Positions 1 to 7,967 of a stretch of DNA of 45,435 nucleotides are shown one piece after another (within the stretch, counting starts at the first letter, position 1; each line of letters starts with the position of its first letter). The DNA comes from Oscillatoriales cyanobacterium SM2_2_1 (GTDB taxonomy: Bacteria > Cyanobacteriota > Cyanobacteriia > Pseudanabaenales > Pseudanabaenaceae). The stretch spans positions 1-45,435 of the forward strand of contig JAAUUH010000012.1 of assembly GCA_012031145.1 (NCBI GenBank), written 5' to 3'. A program made the position numbers and the translations under genes. A model generated the notes under the pieces. It did no database searches and had not been told where the DNA came from. It saw nothing but the letters and a program-made list of their open reading frames with translations.

Positions 1-1797
1 CAACCACCCTGTAGTGTAAGTAACACGTCCTCGGCGCGGGGCTGCCAGTCGGCAGGGGGGGTGCCCAACCACGGTTGAACCGCTCTGGGCCCACAGAGTT
101 CCCCCTAGGCGCTGCACCAAGTTCTTGGCGATCGCCAAACTCAATGCCACTCCCTCCCGCGATCGCAGGTGGGTCGGCACCAAGGGATCAAATACCTCGG
201 CTAATAGGGTTGGGGCAATACCCGCACTGGTGTCGCGTACTGTCACCATGAGGCGCTCCGGCGCATAGGGCTCTAGTCGTAGGGCAATGTGTCCCTGTTC
301 CGTGCTATGGAGGGCATTGCTTAGGAGGTTGGCGAAAATCTGCCCTAGGCGGGTGGGATCACTGTCAATTTGGGTGGGCAGGGAGGCGTCATAGGTTATT
401 GAGAAGTCCAAACCCTTAAGTTGGGCAGCTTGGTGGAAGGGCGCTAAAAACTCGGTCAGCCACTCCCGCAGCACCATAGGCTGGGACTGAATCCCTAGTT
501 CCTTGACCTCCAAGCGAGCAAGGTCAAGCATATCCCGGAGGATATTCAATAGGGTTTCACCGCTGCTGCGGAGCACCTGAAGTTGCTGCCGTTGACTGGC
601 GGTAAGGGCCGAGGACAGCAGCAGGTCGGACATGGCCAGAACCCCATTCATGGGGGTACGCAGTTCATGGCTGATCAGAGACAGGAAATCCATCTTGACC
701 TGCCCCAATTCCTGTTCATGGCATAGGGATTCGCGATAGGCAAGTGCCATGCCCAACAGGGCGGCGATGGATTCCAGGAGTTGCCGTTCCCGGGGCTGCC
801 AAGAATAGGGGTGTTGGCAAAATTTGAGGGTGATAGCGCCATAGGTTTTCCCCTGGGCCCGAATAGCCACGGCCATGAGAGACTGCACCGAGGGCAACTG
901 CGCCTCAGTGCCGAGCACCAAAACCCCCTCATGGTTGAACAGCACCTGCCAAAGGGGGTGATCGACCGACAGCAGGCAGGGAAGATTAGGATGGCTGACG
1001 AACGGAACCAGCCCCACCTCAGTAAATAGTCGGATGACGCATCGTTCCACCTGGAAGGCTTCAACAAGATGCTTGGCCGTCTGGGCTAAAAAAGTGTCTA
1101 GGTCAGTGCGGCTAAGGTGGGGAATGTCACCAATGATCTGGTGCAGCAGCCTAGTGGAACGCCACTGCCATTGCTGGGCTGCGACATCTTGGCCAATGCT
1201 CAAACGCCGCCCATGGTCAAGGCAGACATTGACCCAGCGGGTTTCAATCATCCGCCCATCGCCGGTACGGATCTGAACGTCTCGCCATTCCCCGCAGGCT
1301 CCGGTCAGGGCATGATTCACTGCCTCGAGATCGGCGAGATTGGGGTAGGCGGCTCGCAGCACATCGGGCGTCGTCATCTGCTTGAGGGGCCAGCCCAGCA
1401 GTTGTCCGGCTTTGGTATTGCTCAGCTCAATGTGCCCATTTTGGCTGGACACAATCACCATGGCAGGATGGTGATCAACCACGGCACGATACAGCTCAAG
1501 TTGCGCAATTAGGGCGGTGACCTCACTAAAGGTGATGATCAATTGCCGTGCACCGTCCTCATCTGCTTGAGTGTGGCAACTGCGCTGATACCACCGCACC
1601 GCTCCATCGGCACAGAGCCATGATCGCACTTCGGGATAGGGAGAGTCTGGGTCAGAAGCCACCAAAGGGTGGGAGCGATGCAGTAGCTGCTCTGAAGGCA
1701 GTCCGGTGATCTTACTAAAGGCAGCATTGACCCAAATCAGGGGATGCTTGGGATTCCGGGCGTCGGCGATCGCCATGGGCAAGGACAGATCGACCAT
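1..1797 (-). CDS. Sensor histidine kinase with PAS and GAF domains, C-terminus outside the window
   Basis: The frame is open from an ATG at 1797 to the left edge, so the 3' end is missing. The N-terminal ~225 residues read as two PAS-type sensor domains. A GAF-like region follows at about residues 250-370, then a dimerisation/phosphoacceptor segment with the H-box SLISHELRTPMNG (phosphoacceptor His about residue 377), then an HATPase_c domain with an N-box (NLLSNALHS). The ATP-binding glycine boxes are unusual: the expected DTGIGI reads DTSAGI, and the GTGLGL-type box reads GVALSL, so nucleotide binding may be weak or lost. Near the edge a run of seven G (55-61 on the plus strand) may carry an indel. 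With one base fewer the protein continues as PPADWQPRAEDVLLTL, which looks more protein-like than the present frame. The gene starts 58 bp after trpB on the same strand and could be cotranscribed. The signal sensed is unknown. Confidence 0.85.
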   Translation of the reverse strand, partial: MVDLSLPMAIADARNPKHPLIWVNAAFSKITGLPSEQLLHRSHPLVASDPDSPYPEVRSWLCADGAVRWYQRSCHTQADEDGARQLIITFSEVTALIAQLELYRAVVDHHPAMVIVSSQNGHIELSNTKAGQLLGWPLKQMTTPDVLRAAYPNLADLEAVNHALTGACGEWRDVQIRTGDGRMIETRWVNVCLDHGRRLSIGQDVAAQQWQWRSTRLLHQIIGDIPHLSRTDLDTFLAQTAKHLVEAFQVERCVIRLFTEVGLVPFVSHPNLPCLLSVDHPLWQVLFNHEGVLVLGTEAQLPSVQSLMAVAIRAQGKTYGAITLKFCQHPYSWQPRERQLLESIAALLGMALAYRESLCHEQELGQVKMDFLSLISHELRTPMNGVLAMSDLLLSSALTASQRQQLQVLRSSGETLLNILRDMLDLARLEVKELGIQSQPMVLREWLTEFLAPFHQAAQLKGLDFSITYDASLPTQIDSDPTRLGQIFANLLSNALHSTEQGHIALRLEPYAPERLMVTVRDTSAGIAPTLLAEVFDPLVPTHLRSREGVALSLAIAKNLVQRLGGTLWAQSGSTVVGHPPCRLAAPRRGRVTYTTGWL

Positions 1798-1855
1798 GGG
1801 GTTTACCCCCTCATGAAACGTACCTCAAGCTTAACAAAGCCGCCATAGAAGATGG

Positions 1856-3088
1856 TTACAGAAGGTTAAGATGGGCGATTGCCGTATTCACATCCTTATC
1901 CCCCCTACCGGAGCAGTTAATCACAAGGCGCTGCCCTTGGGGCAGTTGGGGGCACAGGGTTTCCAAATAGGCGATCGCGTGGGCAGTTTCTAGGGCCGGA
2001 ATAATTCCCTCAAGGCGAGATAGGCGCTGGAATGCCGCTAGGGCCTCAGCGTCCGTAACACTGTAATATTCAGCCCGGCCAATATCCTTCAGATAGCTGT
2101 GTTCGGGCCCCACGCCAGGATAATCGAGCCCTGCACTAACAGAATGGGGTTCAATCACCTGCCCATCATCGTCCTGGAGTAAATAACTCATAGCCCCATG
2201 GAGAACGCCGACACTGCCCTGGGTCAGGGTAGCCGCGTGCTGCCCAGTTGCGATGCCACGACCCGCCGCCTCTACGCCGACCAGCCGCACTTGGGTGTCA
2301 GCAACAAATTCATGGAACAGCCCCATGGCATTGGAGCCGCCGCCGACACAGGCCAAAAGAAGATCCGGCAGCCCGCCCCACTTTTCTTGGCACTGCCAGC
2401 GGGTTTCCCGCCCGATCACTCCATGGAACTCCCGCACAATCATCGGGTAGGGGTGGGGGCCGGCTACAGAACCAAGGATGTAGTGGGTAGACTCCACATT
2501 GGTCACCCAATCCCGAATTGCTTCGGAAGTGGCATCCTTCAACGTGCCCGTGCCAGCAGTTACCTCCGTCACCATTGCCCCCAACAGCCGCATCCGAAAG
2601 ACATTTAGGGCTTGGCGCTCCATGTCATGTTTGCCCATATAAATCACGCATTCCAGCCCAAAGCGGGCACAAACCGTGGCCGTGGCTACCCCATGCTGTC
2701 CAGCCCCGGTTTCGGCGATGATCCGCTTTTTGCCCATGCGAATCGCCAAAAGCACCTGACCTAGGGCGTTGTTGATCTTGTGGGCTCCGGTGTGGTTGAG
2801 GTCTTCTCGCTTGAGATAGATTTCGGCAGTGTTGTAGTAGTGGGAGAGGCGCTCGGCAAAGTAAAGGGGGTTGGGGCGACCCACAAAGTCCCGCAGATGG
2901 GCCGCCAATTCGGCTTGAAACTGAGAATCGGCTTGGTAGTAGTGAAAAGCGGTTTCCAGTTCGGCGAGGGCACTCATGAGGGTTTCGGGCACATATTGAC
3001 CGCCGAAGATGCCGAACCGACCATGGGCATCGGGACGGTGGTGGGCGGCCAAAAGTTCAGAAGTGGGGCGGGGCAGGGCTTGTGTCAT
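1856..3088 (-). CDS. trpB: Tryptophan synthase beta chain
   Basis: TrpB condenses indole with L-serine to give tryptophan using pyridoxal phosphate, in a cytoplasmic alpha2beta2 complex with TrpA. The 410-residue protein has the family's usual length. It opens with the typical [16 protein letters not shown] segment, carries the PLP-lysine motif [13 protein letters not shown] at about residues 100-112, and has the glycine-rich phosphate-binding loop [10 protein letters not shown]. No trpA is adjacent, which is common in cyanobacteria where trp genes are scattered. The gene is divergent from ftrV across a 235 bp region (3089-3323) that should hold both promoters. The histidine kinase gene follows 58 bp downstream. 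Confidence 0.97.
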   Translation of the reverse strand: MTQALPRPTSELLAAHHRPDAHGRFGIFGGQYVPETLMSALAELETAFHYYQADSQFQAELAAHLRDFVGRPNPLYFAERLSHYYNTAEIYLKREDLNHTGAHKINNALGQVLLAIRMGKKRIIAETGAGQHGVATATVCARFGLECVIYMGKHDMERQALNVFRMRLLGAMVTEVTAGTGTLKDATSEAIRDWVTNVESTHYILGSVAGPHPYPMIVREFHGVIGRETRWQCQEKWGGLPDLLLACVGGGSNAMGLFHEFVADTQVRLVGVEAAGRGIATGQHAATLTQGSVGVLHGAMSYLLQDDDGQVIEPHSVSAGLDYPGVGPEHSYLKDIGRAEYYSVTDAEALAAFQRLSRLEGIIPALETAHAIAYLETLCPQLPQGQRLVINCSGRGDKDVNTAIAHLNLL

Positions 3089-3323
3089 AAGTATGGGGCA
3101 GATGTTAACTTTGTTGTAAGGGTTTGCAATGCTAGGGTTTGTCGGCGTTTAACGGTGAGGATTTAATCGGAGTCGATGGGGTACGGGACAAGTTGTCCTA
3201 CCATACTAGACGCTCACAGCAAAATTCTCAGGGTTCCCGCAATTTCGATATAGTGAGTTTGGATCACGCAAAGCGCAAAGATTCAAGTTTATTTGTTGTT
3301 TTAATTTACTACTTTAGAAATTT

Positions 3324-3578
3324 ATGACTGCTGGGAATGTTGGTGTAAATGTTGGGGTCAGTGTCGGTGATCGCGTGTGCGTGACTGCTGAGGTGAAGGT
3401 GTTTCACCACCCCGCCCATCGGGGACAGTCCTTTAACCTTGTGGGCATGGAGGGGGAAGTGGTGGATGTGATCGTTGACTGGCATGGACGGACGATTAGC
3501 CCCAATTATCCGGTGGTGGTAGCCTTTGACGGCAAGTTTCGGGTGCACCTGTCCCCCGATGAGTTCGCTGTGCAATGA
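3324..3578 (+). CDS. ftrV: Ferredoxin-thioredoxin reductase, variable chain
   Basis: FtrV is the small, SH3-like beta-barrel subunit that stabilises the catalytic 4Fe-4S subunit of ferredoxin-thioredoxin reductase. That enzyme passes photosynthetic reducing power to thioredoxins. The family signature is present: VGDRVCVTAEVKVFHHP near the N-terminus, then FNLVGMEGEVVDVI and a C-terminal FRVHLSPDEF. At 84 residues it is slightly longer than the ~74 residues typical of cyanobacteria because of a valine/glycine-rich N-terminal extension. A later GTG start is possible and would trim this. The stop overlaps the next start as ATGA (3575-3578), which suggests translational coupling. The catalytic subunit gene ftrC is not in the window. 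Confidence 0.92.
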   Translation: MTAGNVGVNVGVSVGDRVCVTAEVKVFHHPAHRGQSFNLVGMEGEVVDVIVDWHGRTISPNYPVVVAFDGKFRVHLSPDEFAVQ

Positions 3579-4537
3579 ACCCGTTCCTTGGCGGTGCAAT
3601 GGTGGCGCTATTGGCGGGAGCTTTGCTCCTGAGGCGATCCCTCCAGATTGTTGAGGAGGGGACTATTGTCCTAGTCGAGCGGTTTGGCAAATATCAAGCG
3701 ACCCTAACCCCGGGCATTAACTATATGATTCCGTTGGTGGATCGCATTGAGTGTATTCAATCCGTCGCAGAGCAAATCATTGAAATTGATCCCCGTCCCT
3801 GTACGACCACGGACGCTGTCAGCGTTCAGGTGGGGGGGGCATTGTATTGGAAGGTTACGGATGTGCGTCAGTTTCACTATGCGGTGCTGAACGCCGAAGC
3901 CTTGCTGCGGGAGTCCCTCGAAACCCAGATCCAAACCCAGGTGGGTAAGTTGAAGCTGGATGCGGTACTGACCTCCCAGCAGCAGGTCAACAACGAGGTT
4001 TTGCAGGAGTTGCAATTGGTTACCCAAGGCTGGGGAGTATCTCTGCGACGGGTAGAACTGGGCGATGTGGCGATCCCGGAATCGCTGCAGCAGTCCATGG
4101 AGCGGCAGAAGGCGGCCGAAATTGAAAGCCGGGCCACCAAGTTGCGCTCGGAGGGGGAGCAGGAGGCGGAGATCAATCGGGCTCGGGCCACGGCGCGATC
4201 GCGGGAACTGGTGGCCGAGGCGGAGCACCAAGCCCGGATGCTAGAGCTAGAGACCACCACGGTGGCGATCGCCAAAATTGCGGAAACCATTGCCAGCCAT
4301 CCCCACGGCCGAGAGGCATTGCAGTTTATCTTGGCGCAAAAATATCTCGAAACCACCGGGGCGATCGCCCAGAGTGCTAACACTAAGGTGCTGTTTATTG
4401 ATCCCCAAGTCATTCCCCGCGACTTGAGGGCGCTAATGCAGCTCCAGGAAATGGGGGGAATGCAACCCTTTGGTGCCACGGGCACCCTCTACCCTTGGAT
4501 GACGCTAGGAACGAATCTGCCGGTGGAGGGCCCCTGA
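3575..4537 (+). CDS. SPFH/band 7 (stomatin-like) membrane protein
   Basis: A single N-terminal hydrophobic segment (about residues 5-20) is followed by a band-7/SPFH domain beginning QIVEEGTIVLVERFGKYQATLTPG, with the hallmark VDRIECIQSVAEQIIEID region. An alanine/glutamate-rich coiled coil (about 175-225, with repeated E and A around EGEQEAEINRARATARS) is typical of stomatin and prohibitin oligomers. The family forms membrane-associated rings that organise proteases and lipid microdomains; no specific partner is evident here. The length of 320 residues matches bacterial paraslipins. A run of eight G at 3832-3839 lies in frame and does not disturb the protein. The start overlaps the ftrV stop by 4 bp. 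Confidence 0.92.
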   Translation: MNPFLGGAMVALLAGALLLRRSLQIVEEGTIVLVERFGKYQATLTPGINYMIPLVDRIECIQSVAEQIIEIDPRPCTTTDAVSVQVGGALYWKVTDVRQFHYAVLNAEALLRESLETQIQTQVGKLKLDAVLTSQQQVNNEVLQELQLVTQGWGVSLRRVELGDVAIPESLQQSMERQKAAEIESRATKLRSEGEQEAEINRARATARSRELVAEAEHQARMLELETTTVAIAKIAETIASHPHGREALQFILAQKYLETTGAIAQSANTKVLFIDPQVIPRDLRALMQLQEMGGMQPFGATGTLYPWMTLGTNLPVEGP

Positions 4538-4583
4538 GTTGCTATGATCAATCACGATTTCATTTTCTCGCTGCGGTGTCGCC

Positions 4584-4775
4584 ATGTTGCTTTCTGTTCC
4601 TACTATTGCCTGCGACGGCTGTATTGAAGCCATCACCAAAGCCCTTACCCAGGCGGATCCCCAAGCCCAAGTGCAGGGCGATCGGGTCACCAAGGAGCTC
4701 ACCATCCAAACCCAGTTGTCGGCAACTCAAGTGCGGGCAGTGATTCAGTCCGCTGGTCACGAAGTGGGTGCCTAG
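4584..4775 (+). CDS. atx1: Atx1-like copper chaperone (heavy-metal-associated domain)
   Basis: This 63-residue protein is a single HMA (ferredoxin-like) domain. It has the metal-binding motif TIACDGC (two Cys separated by two residues) near residues 8-13 and ends SAGHEVGA. The cyanobacterial chaperone ScAtx1 ends similarly and uses the histidine in its GHEV loop as an extra copper ligand, and that His is kept here. Such chaperones carry Cu(I) to the P-type ATPases CtaA and PacS, which supply plastocyanin and cytochrome oxidase; neither ATPase gene is in the window. The gene sits 46 bp after the SPFH gene and 3 bp before agmatine deiminase. Confidence 0.9.
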   Translation: MLLSVPTIACDGCIEAITKALTQADPQAQVQGDRVTKELTIQTQLSATQVRAVIQSAGHEVGA

Positions 4776-4778
4776 GCG

Positions 4779-5822
4779 ATGCCCCCGATTTCGCCACGCC
4801 AAGCCGGATTTTATATGCCCGCTGAATGGATGCCCCACCAAGCATGCTGGCTGGCGTTTCCCAGCCATGAAGACCTCTGGGAAGGGGCGTTGACGGCTAC
4901 CCAGCAGGAGGTGATCAGTTTAGTCCGGGCGATCGCCGTGACCGAAGCCGTGGAATTACTGGTACTCAATGATGCGATCGCCGATTTAGCCACCCATGCC
5001 TTTGCCACACTGCCAGTGCGGTTGCACCACATCCCCTTTGGCGATATTTGGATGCGGGATATTGGGCCAATTTTTGTACACCATCGCACCGAGCATCGCA
5101 TTGCTTCCCTTACCTTTGCTTGGAATGGCTGGGGGCATAAGTATTTATTGGATCACGATGCCCTTGTCAGCGAGCGGGTGACAAATTTTTTGCAGGAGGA
5201 TCAGGGCATAGAGACCTTTCGCCATCCCTGGGTTCTGGAGGGTGGGGCCATCGAGGTTGATGGAATGGGCACGTGCCTGACAACCCGTCAGTGCCTCCTT
5301 AATCCCAACCGTAATCCTGCCATGGGGGAAGGGGCGATCGCCACTGGACTAATGGAAACCCTAGGGGTAGAGAAAATTCTTTGGCTAGATCAAGGTCTTA
5401 AAAATGACCACACCGACGGTCACATCGACACGATCGCCCGATTTGTCGCCCCCCATACGGTGGCGTGCATGACCCCAACCCGAAGCGATGACCCCAATTA
5501 CCGAGTGCTTAATGACATTCAGCAGCAATTGGCCACCTATACCGATGCCAGCGGCACACCCCTAAAAGTGGTTCCCATCCCATCCCCCGGCATGATCCGA
5601 GATGCCGCTGAGGAAATCATGCCCGCCAGCTACTTGAATTTTTACATCGCCAACGGTCGGGTAATTATGCCCCTCTATGGCTCCGAGATGGATGAAGAGG
5701 CCCTGCGGGCGATCGCCGCCTGTTTCCCCGACCGACAGGTTATTGGTTTGATGGCTAAGCACATCCTGCGCGGGGGCGGCGCATTCCATTGCATTACCTG
5801 TCACCAGCCCATGATGGGTTGA
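4779..5822 (+). CDS. aguA: Agmatine deiminase
   Basis: AguA hydrolyses agmatine to N-carbamoylputrescine and ammonia, the second step of arginine-derived putrescine synthesis. The 347-residue protein has the family's usual length and landmarks of the guanidino-group-modifying fold: PAEWMPHQACWLAFP at the N-terminus, GDIWMRDIGPIF, the EGGAIEVDG acidic motif, DHTDGHID with the catalytic His region, and GGGAFHC near the C-terminus, where C338 is the expected nucleophile. The gene lies in the plus-strand run between the copper chaperone (3 bp gap) and prepilin peptidase (11 bp gap), so cotranscription is likely even though the functions look unrelated. Confidence 0.95.
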   Translation: MPPISPRQAGFYMPAEWMPHQACWLAFPSHEDLWEGALTATQQEVISLVRAIAVTEAVELLVLNDAIADLATHAFATLPVRLHHIPFGDIWMRDIGPIFVHHRTEHRIASLTFAWNGWGHKYLLDHDALVSERVTNFLQEDQGIETFRHPWVLEGGAIEVDGMGTCLTTRQCLLNPNRNPAMGEGAIATGLMETLGVEKILWLDQGLKNDHTDGHIDTIARFVAPHTVACMTPTRSDDPNYRVLNDIQQQLATYTDASGTPLKVVPIPSPGMIRDAAEEIMPASYLNFYIANGRVIMPLYGSEMDEEALRAIAACFPDRQVIGLMAKHILRGGGAFHCITCHQPMMG

Positions 5823-5833
5823 GGCAGAGTTCT

Positions 5834-6635
5834 ATGGAATTTTTGGGTTTACAACTGATGTCGGTAGTACTTGGGGCTTGCATTGGCAGTTTCCTGAATG
5901 TGGTGATCTATCGCATTCCGGCAGGGCTATCGGTGTTATACCCACCATCGCGCTGTCCCCATTGTTTGCGTCAGCTTGCCCCACGGGACAACCTACCCGT
6001 GCTGGGTTGGTTCCTGCTGCGGGGGCGGTGCCGCTATTGCCATGCCCCGATCGCTTGGCGCTATCCGGCGGTGGAAGCCCTAACGGCAGTCGTTTTTGGC
6101 GATCGCCCTACAGCTTGGGCAAACGGTGCCCTTGGTGGTACTGCCCTTCTACGGAGCCTTTGCGGCTTGGTTGCTGGCATTGGCCCTAATCGACCTCGAT
6201 ACCCTGACCTTGCCCGAGTCCCTAACACGGTCGGGGTTGGTGCTGGGTGTCGCCTATCGGATGGTAGCAGGTAGCAGCGCCGGAGCAACCGCACCTGCCC
6301 TTCTCACCGGAGTCGTCGGCATGGTGGTCGGCATATGGGTCTTGGATGTATTTCGCCTCGGCGGCAGTATCGCCCTGCAAAAAGAAGCCATGGGCGCAGG
6401 TGACCCTAAACTAGCAGCGTTAATTGGCATGTGGCTGGGCTGGGAGCAGACCTTACTAACTTTGTTTTTAGCCTCCTTTTTGGGCATGTTCGCAGGCGTG
6501 GCAATCGCACTCCATAAAAAACAATCCCAACCCTATCCCTTTGGCCCTTTTTTGGCGATCGCTGGTTTGATATCCCTACTCGCTGGGCCACAGATTCTCG
6601 GCACCTACAGTCGGTGGCTGGGGCTATCCTTCTAG
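5834..6635 (+). pseudogene. pilD: Prepilin peptidase (PilD type), interrupted by an apparent +1 frameshift
   Basis: PilD is an integral membrane aspartic protease (A24) that cleaves and N-methylates type IV prepilins. The first segment (from ATG 5834) carries the conserved GSFLNVVIYRIP start and the four-cysteine zinc-binding region (CPHC ... CRYC). The second segment, in another frame, carries both catalytic aspartates: IDLD in ALALIDLDTLTLPE and GDPK in MGAGDPKLAALIG, plus several transmembrane helices. The two halves join at a run of five T at 6093-6097, immediately before a HIP1 site (6099-6106). Removing one T gives a continuous AVVLAIALQLGQ. As written the first frame runs to a stop at 6274 and the protein would lack its active site. 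Sequencing error and true decay are both possible; a motile or competent strain would need a working PilD somewhere. Confidence 0.88.
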
Positions 6636-6835
6636 GGGCTGCACCTCTCGCCGCAAAATCATTTGACAGCCAACTGATGACAGCTCCAGTGCCCTAGAAC
6701 CTCAAGCTCCTACTTCACAATCCTAATCGGCCTAACCTGTCATCAGCATTCATCCGCCAAACTTTAGTCGCTTCCTGTTGCCAAGGGATGCCCCTGGGCA
6801 AAATGGGGGAACCTATCAAACCTATACCAACAAAC

Positions 6836-7468
6836 CTAGACCAAACTGAGTAGAAGACTCTCCTTTAAACCCAAGAGTAATTGAGACAGTAAGATGACTG
6901 CCACCAGAATCATGACCAGAGATAATAGGGAAATTAGCAGGGCGAGGGGGGAGAGCATCAGCAGCAGAATCGGTGCAGCCAAGAGAAAGAGAACTATGAG
7001 CAGAAGGGTGGAAGCCTGATCAGCAAGGGGGCGGGAGCGTTGGAAGTCCGCTGTCCCCTTCAAAAAAATAATCAGGGCAATCAATGCGCCGTTCCCTGCC
7101 AATTGAGAAACGGTCATCAGGAGATTGACAAGGCGCGGATTGGGCAAAACAAATGTGGTTAAACTGCTCCAAAATTGATAAAACGTGTAGGCGGCAAGAC
7201 CTATACTGATTGCCTCAAGAACTACGGCAACCTGGATCATGACCTTGCCCGGCACTCGATTGGGACACCCCAAACAATAGATTTTGCCCATCACACTGAG
7301 AATAAAGGCTAACAGAATAGCGAGGGGCGGAATGATTACAAGTTGTCTCAACAAAAAGGGGAATATCAGTAAGCACAGGAAACTAAAGGCATAGATCTCT
7401 AAAGAATAGAAAAGCAGGGTAATTCCCCTACTCAACTTGCGTATCGGCTCGCGATCGCTAGGGTGCAT
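6836..7468 (-). CDS. Membrane protein of unknown function, about six helices
   Basis: I do not recognise a family. The 210-residue protein is very rich in Leu, Ile and Val and has about five or six predicted membrane-spanning segments (roughly residues 15-35, 40-60, 75-100, 115-140, 155-175 and 175-205). A soluble stretch between helices 2 and 3 contains two cysteines in KIYCLGCPNRVPGK, which could bind a metal or be redox-active; this is only a suggestion. No signal peptide or catalytic motif is visible. It stands alone on the minus strand, converging on the pilD run and separated from the next minus-strand kinase by a 499 bp gap. The composition and continuous frame support a real gene. Confidence 0.65.
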   Translation of the reverse strand: MHPSDREPIRKLSRGITLLFYSLEIYAFSFLCLLIFPFLLRQLVIIPPLAILLAFILSVMGKIYCLGCPNRVPGKVMIQVAVVLEAISIGLAAYTFYQFWSSLTTFVLPNPRLVNLLMTVSQLAGNGALIALIIFLKGTADFQRSRPLADQASTLLLIVLFLLAAPILLLMLSPLALLISLLSLVMILVAVILLSQLLLGLKESLLLSLV

Positions 7469-7967
7469 GGCTGACTGAGCCTTCGACTACCCATTAATCG
7501 AATCAGAAGAAGTGCTGACAAAATAGGAACTATAGAAAGACTTAAGACCCATTATTACTCGAGGTTTCAATATATAGCTATATTCGGCTAGGTTCGGACA
7601 TCAAAAGAAAAGGAGGGCTGCGCCCCCAACTAGGGGTTTTACCCCTACACCCGGTCCTAACCAAGTTATTTACAGCTATATCCCCATTCCGCGCCCAGTT
7701 CTCCATTTGGATCTAAAGTCCTTGGAAAACAGATTGCTTACATAAATGTGCCCCATGACCCCATTGATCACTTCTGGGGCCATTGATGAGCCTGAGAGCG
7801 AACAGCATTTACTTTTTGTCCACCGTTGCCCATAAACAGTCAACTCAAGTTCAGTTTCACCTGGGTTAATTAGTTTTGGGCAATCGCTGATTCAGAATGC
7901 GATCGCCCTCCCGATGCCCTAGGAATAATAGTTGCCTAGTAGTTGCCAACAGCAGACTGGCTCAGAC
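7469..7967. other. Intergenic gap with one dispersed repeat copy
   Basis: This gap lies between two minus-strand genes. It holds one copy of the dispersed element (7573-7680, minus orientation). The rest is AT-richer than its neighbours. A short direct repeat of TAGTTGCC occurs at about 7929-7948. No convincing small gene, tRNA or terminator was found. The promoter for the 6836-7468 gene should lie at the left end. Confidence 0.5.
7573..7680 (-). repeat. Dispersed ~110 bp element, copy A
   Basis: Read on the minus strand this copy starts TATAGCTGTAAATAACTTGG and ends in TATAGCTA-type sequence, like the copies at 11348 and 26548. Imperfect terminal inverted repeats of about 28-30 bp begin with TATAGCT at each end. 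Internally there is a hairpin AGGGGT-AAA-ACCCCT and a second GC-rich hairpin around GGGCGCAGCCC. There is no open reading frame. The structure is that of a non-autonomous MITE-like element or a structured repeat; no transposase is present in the window. Confidence 0.8.

Noticed and set aside
2198-2608. Plus-strand open frame inside trpB
   Set aside because: It is a shadow of the conserved minus-strand trpB, with no protein family match.
3832-3839. Eight-G run in the SPFH gene as a frameshift
   Set aside because: The frame is continuous across it and the domain is intact.
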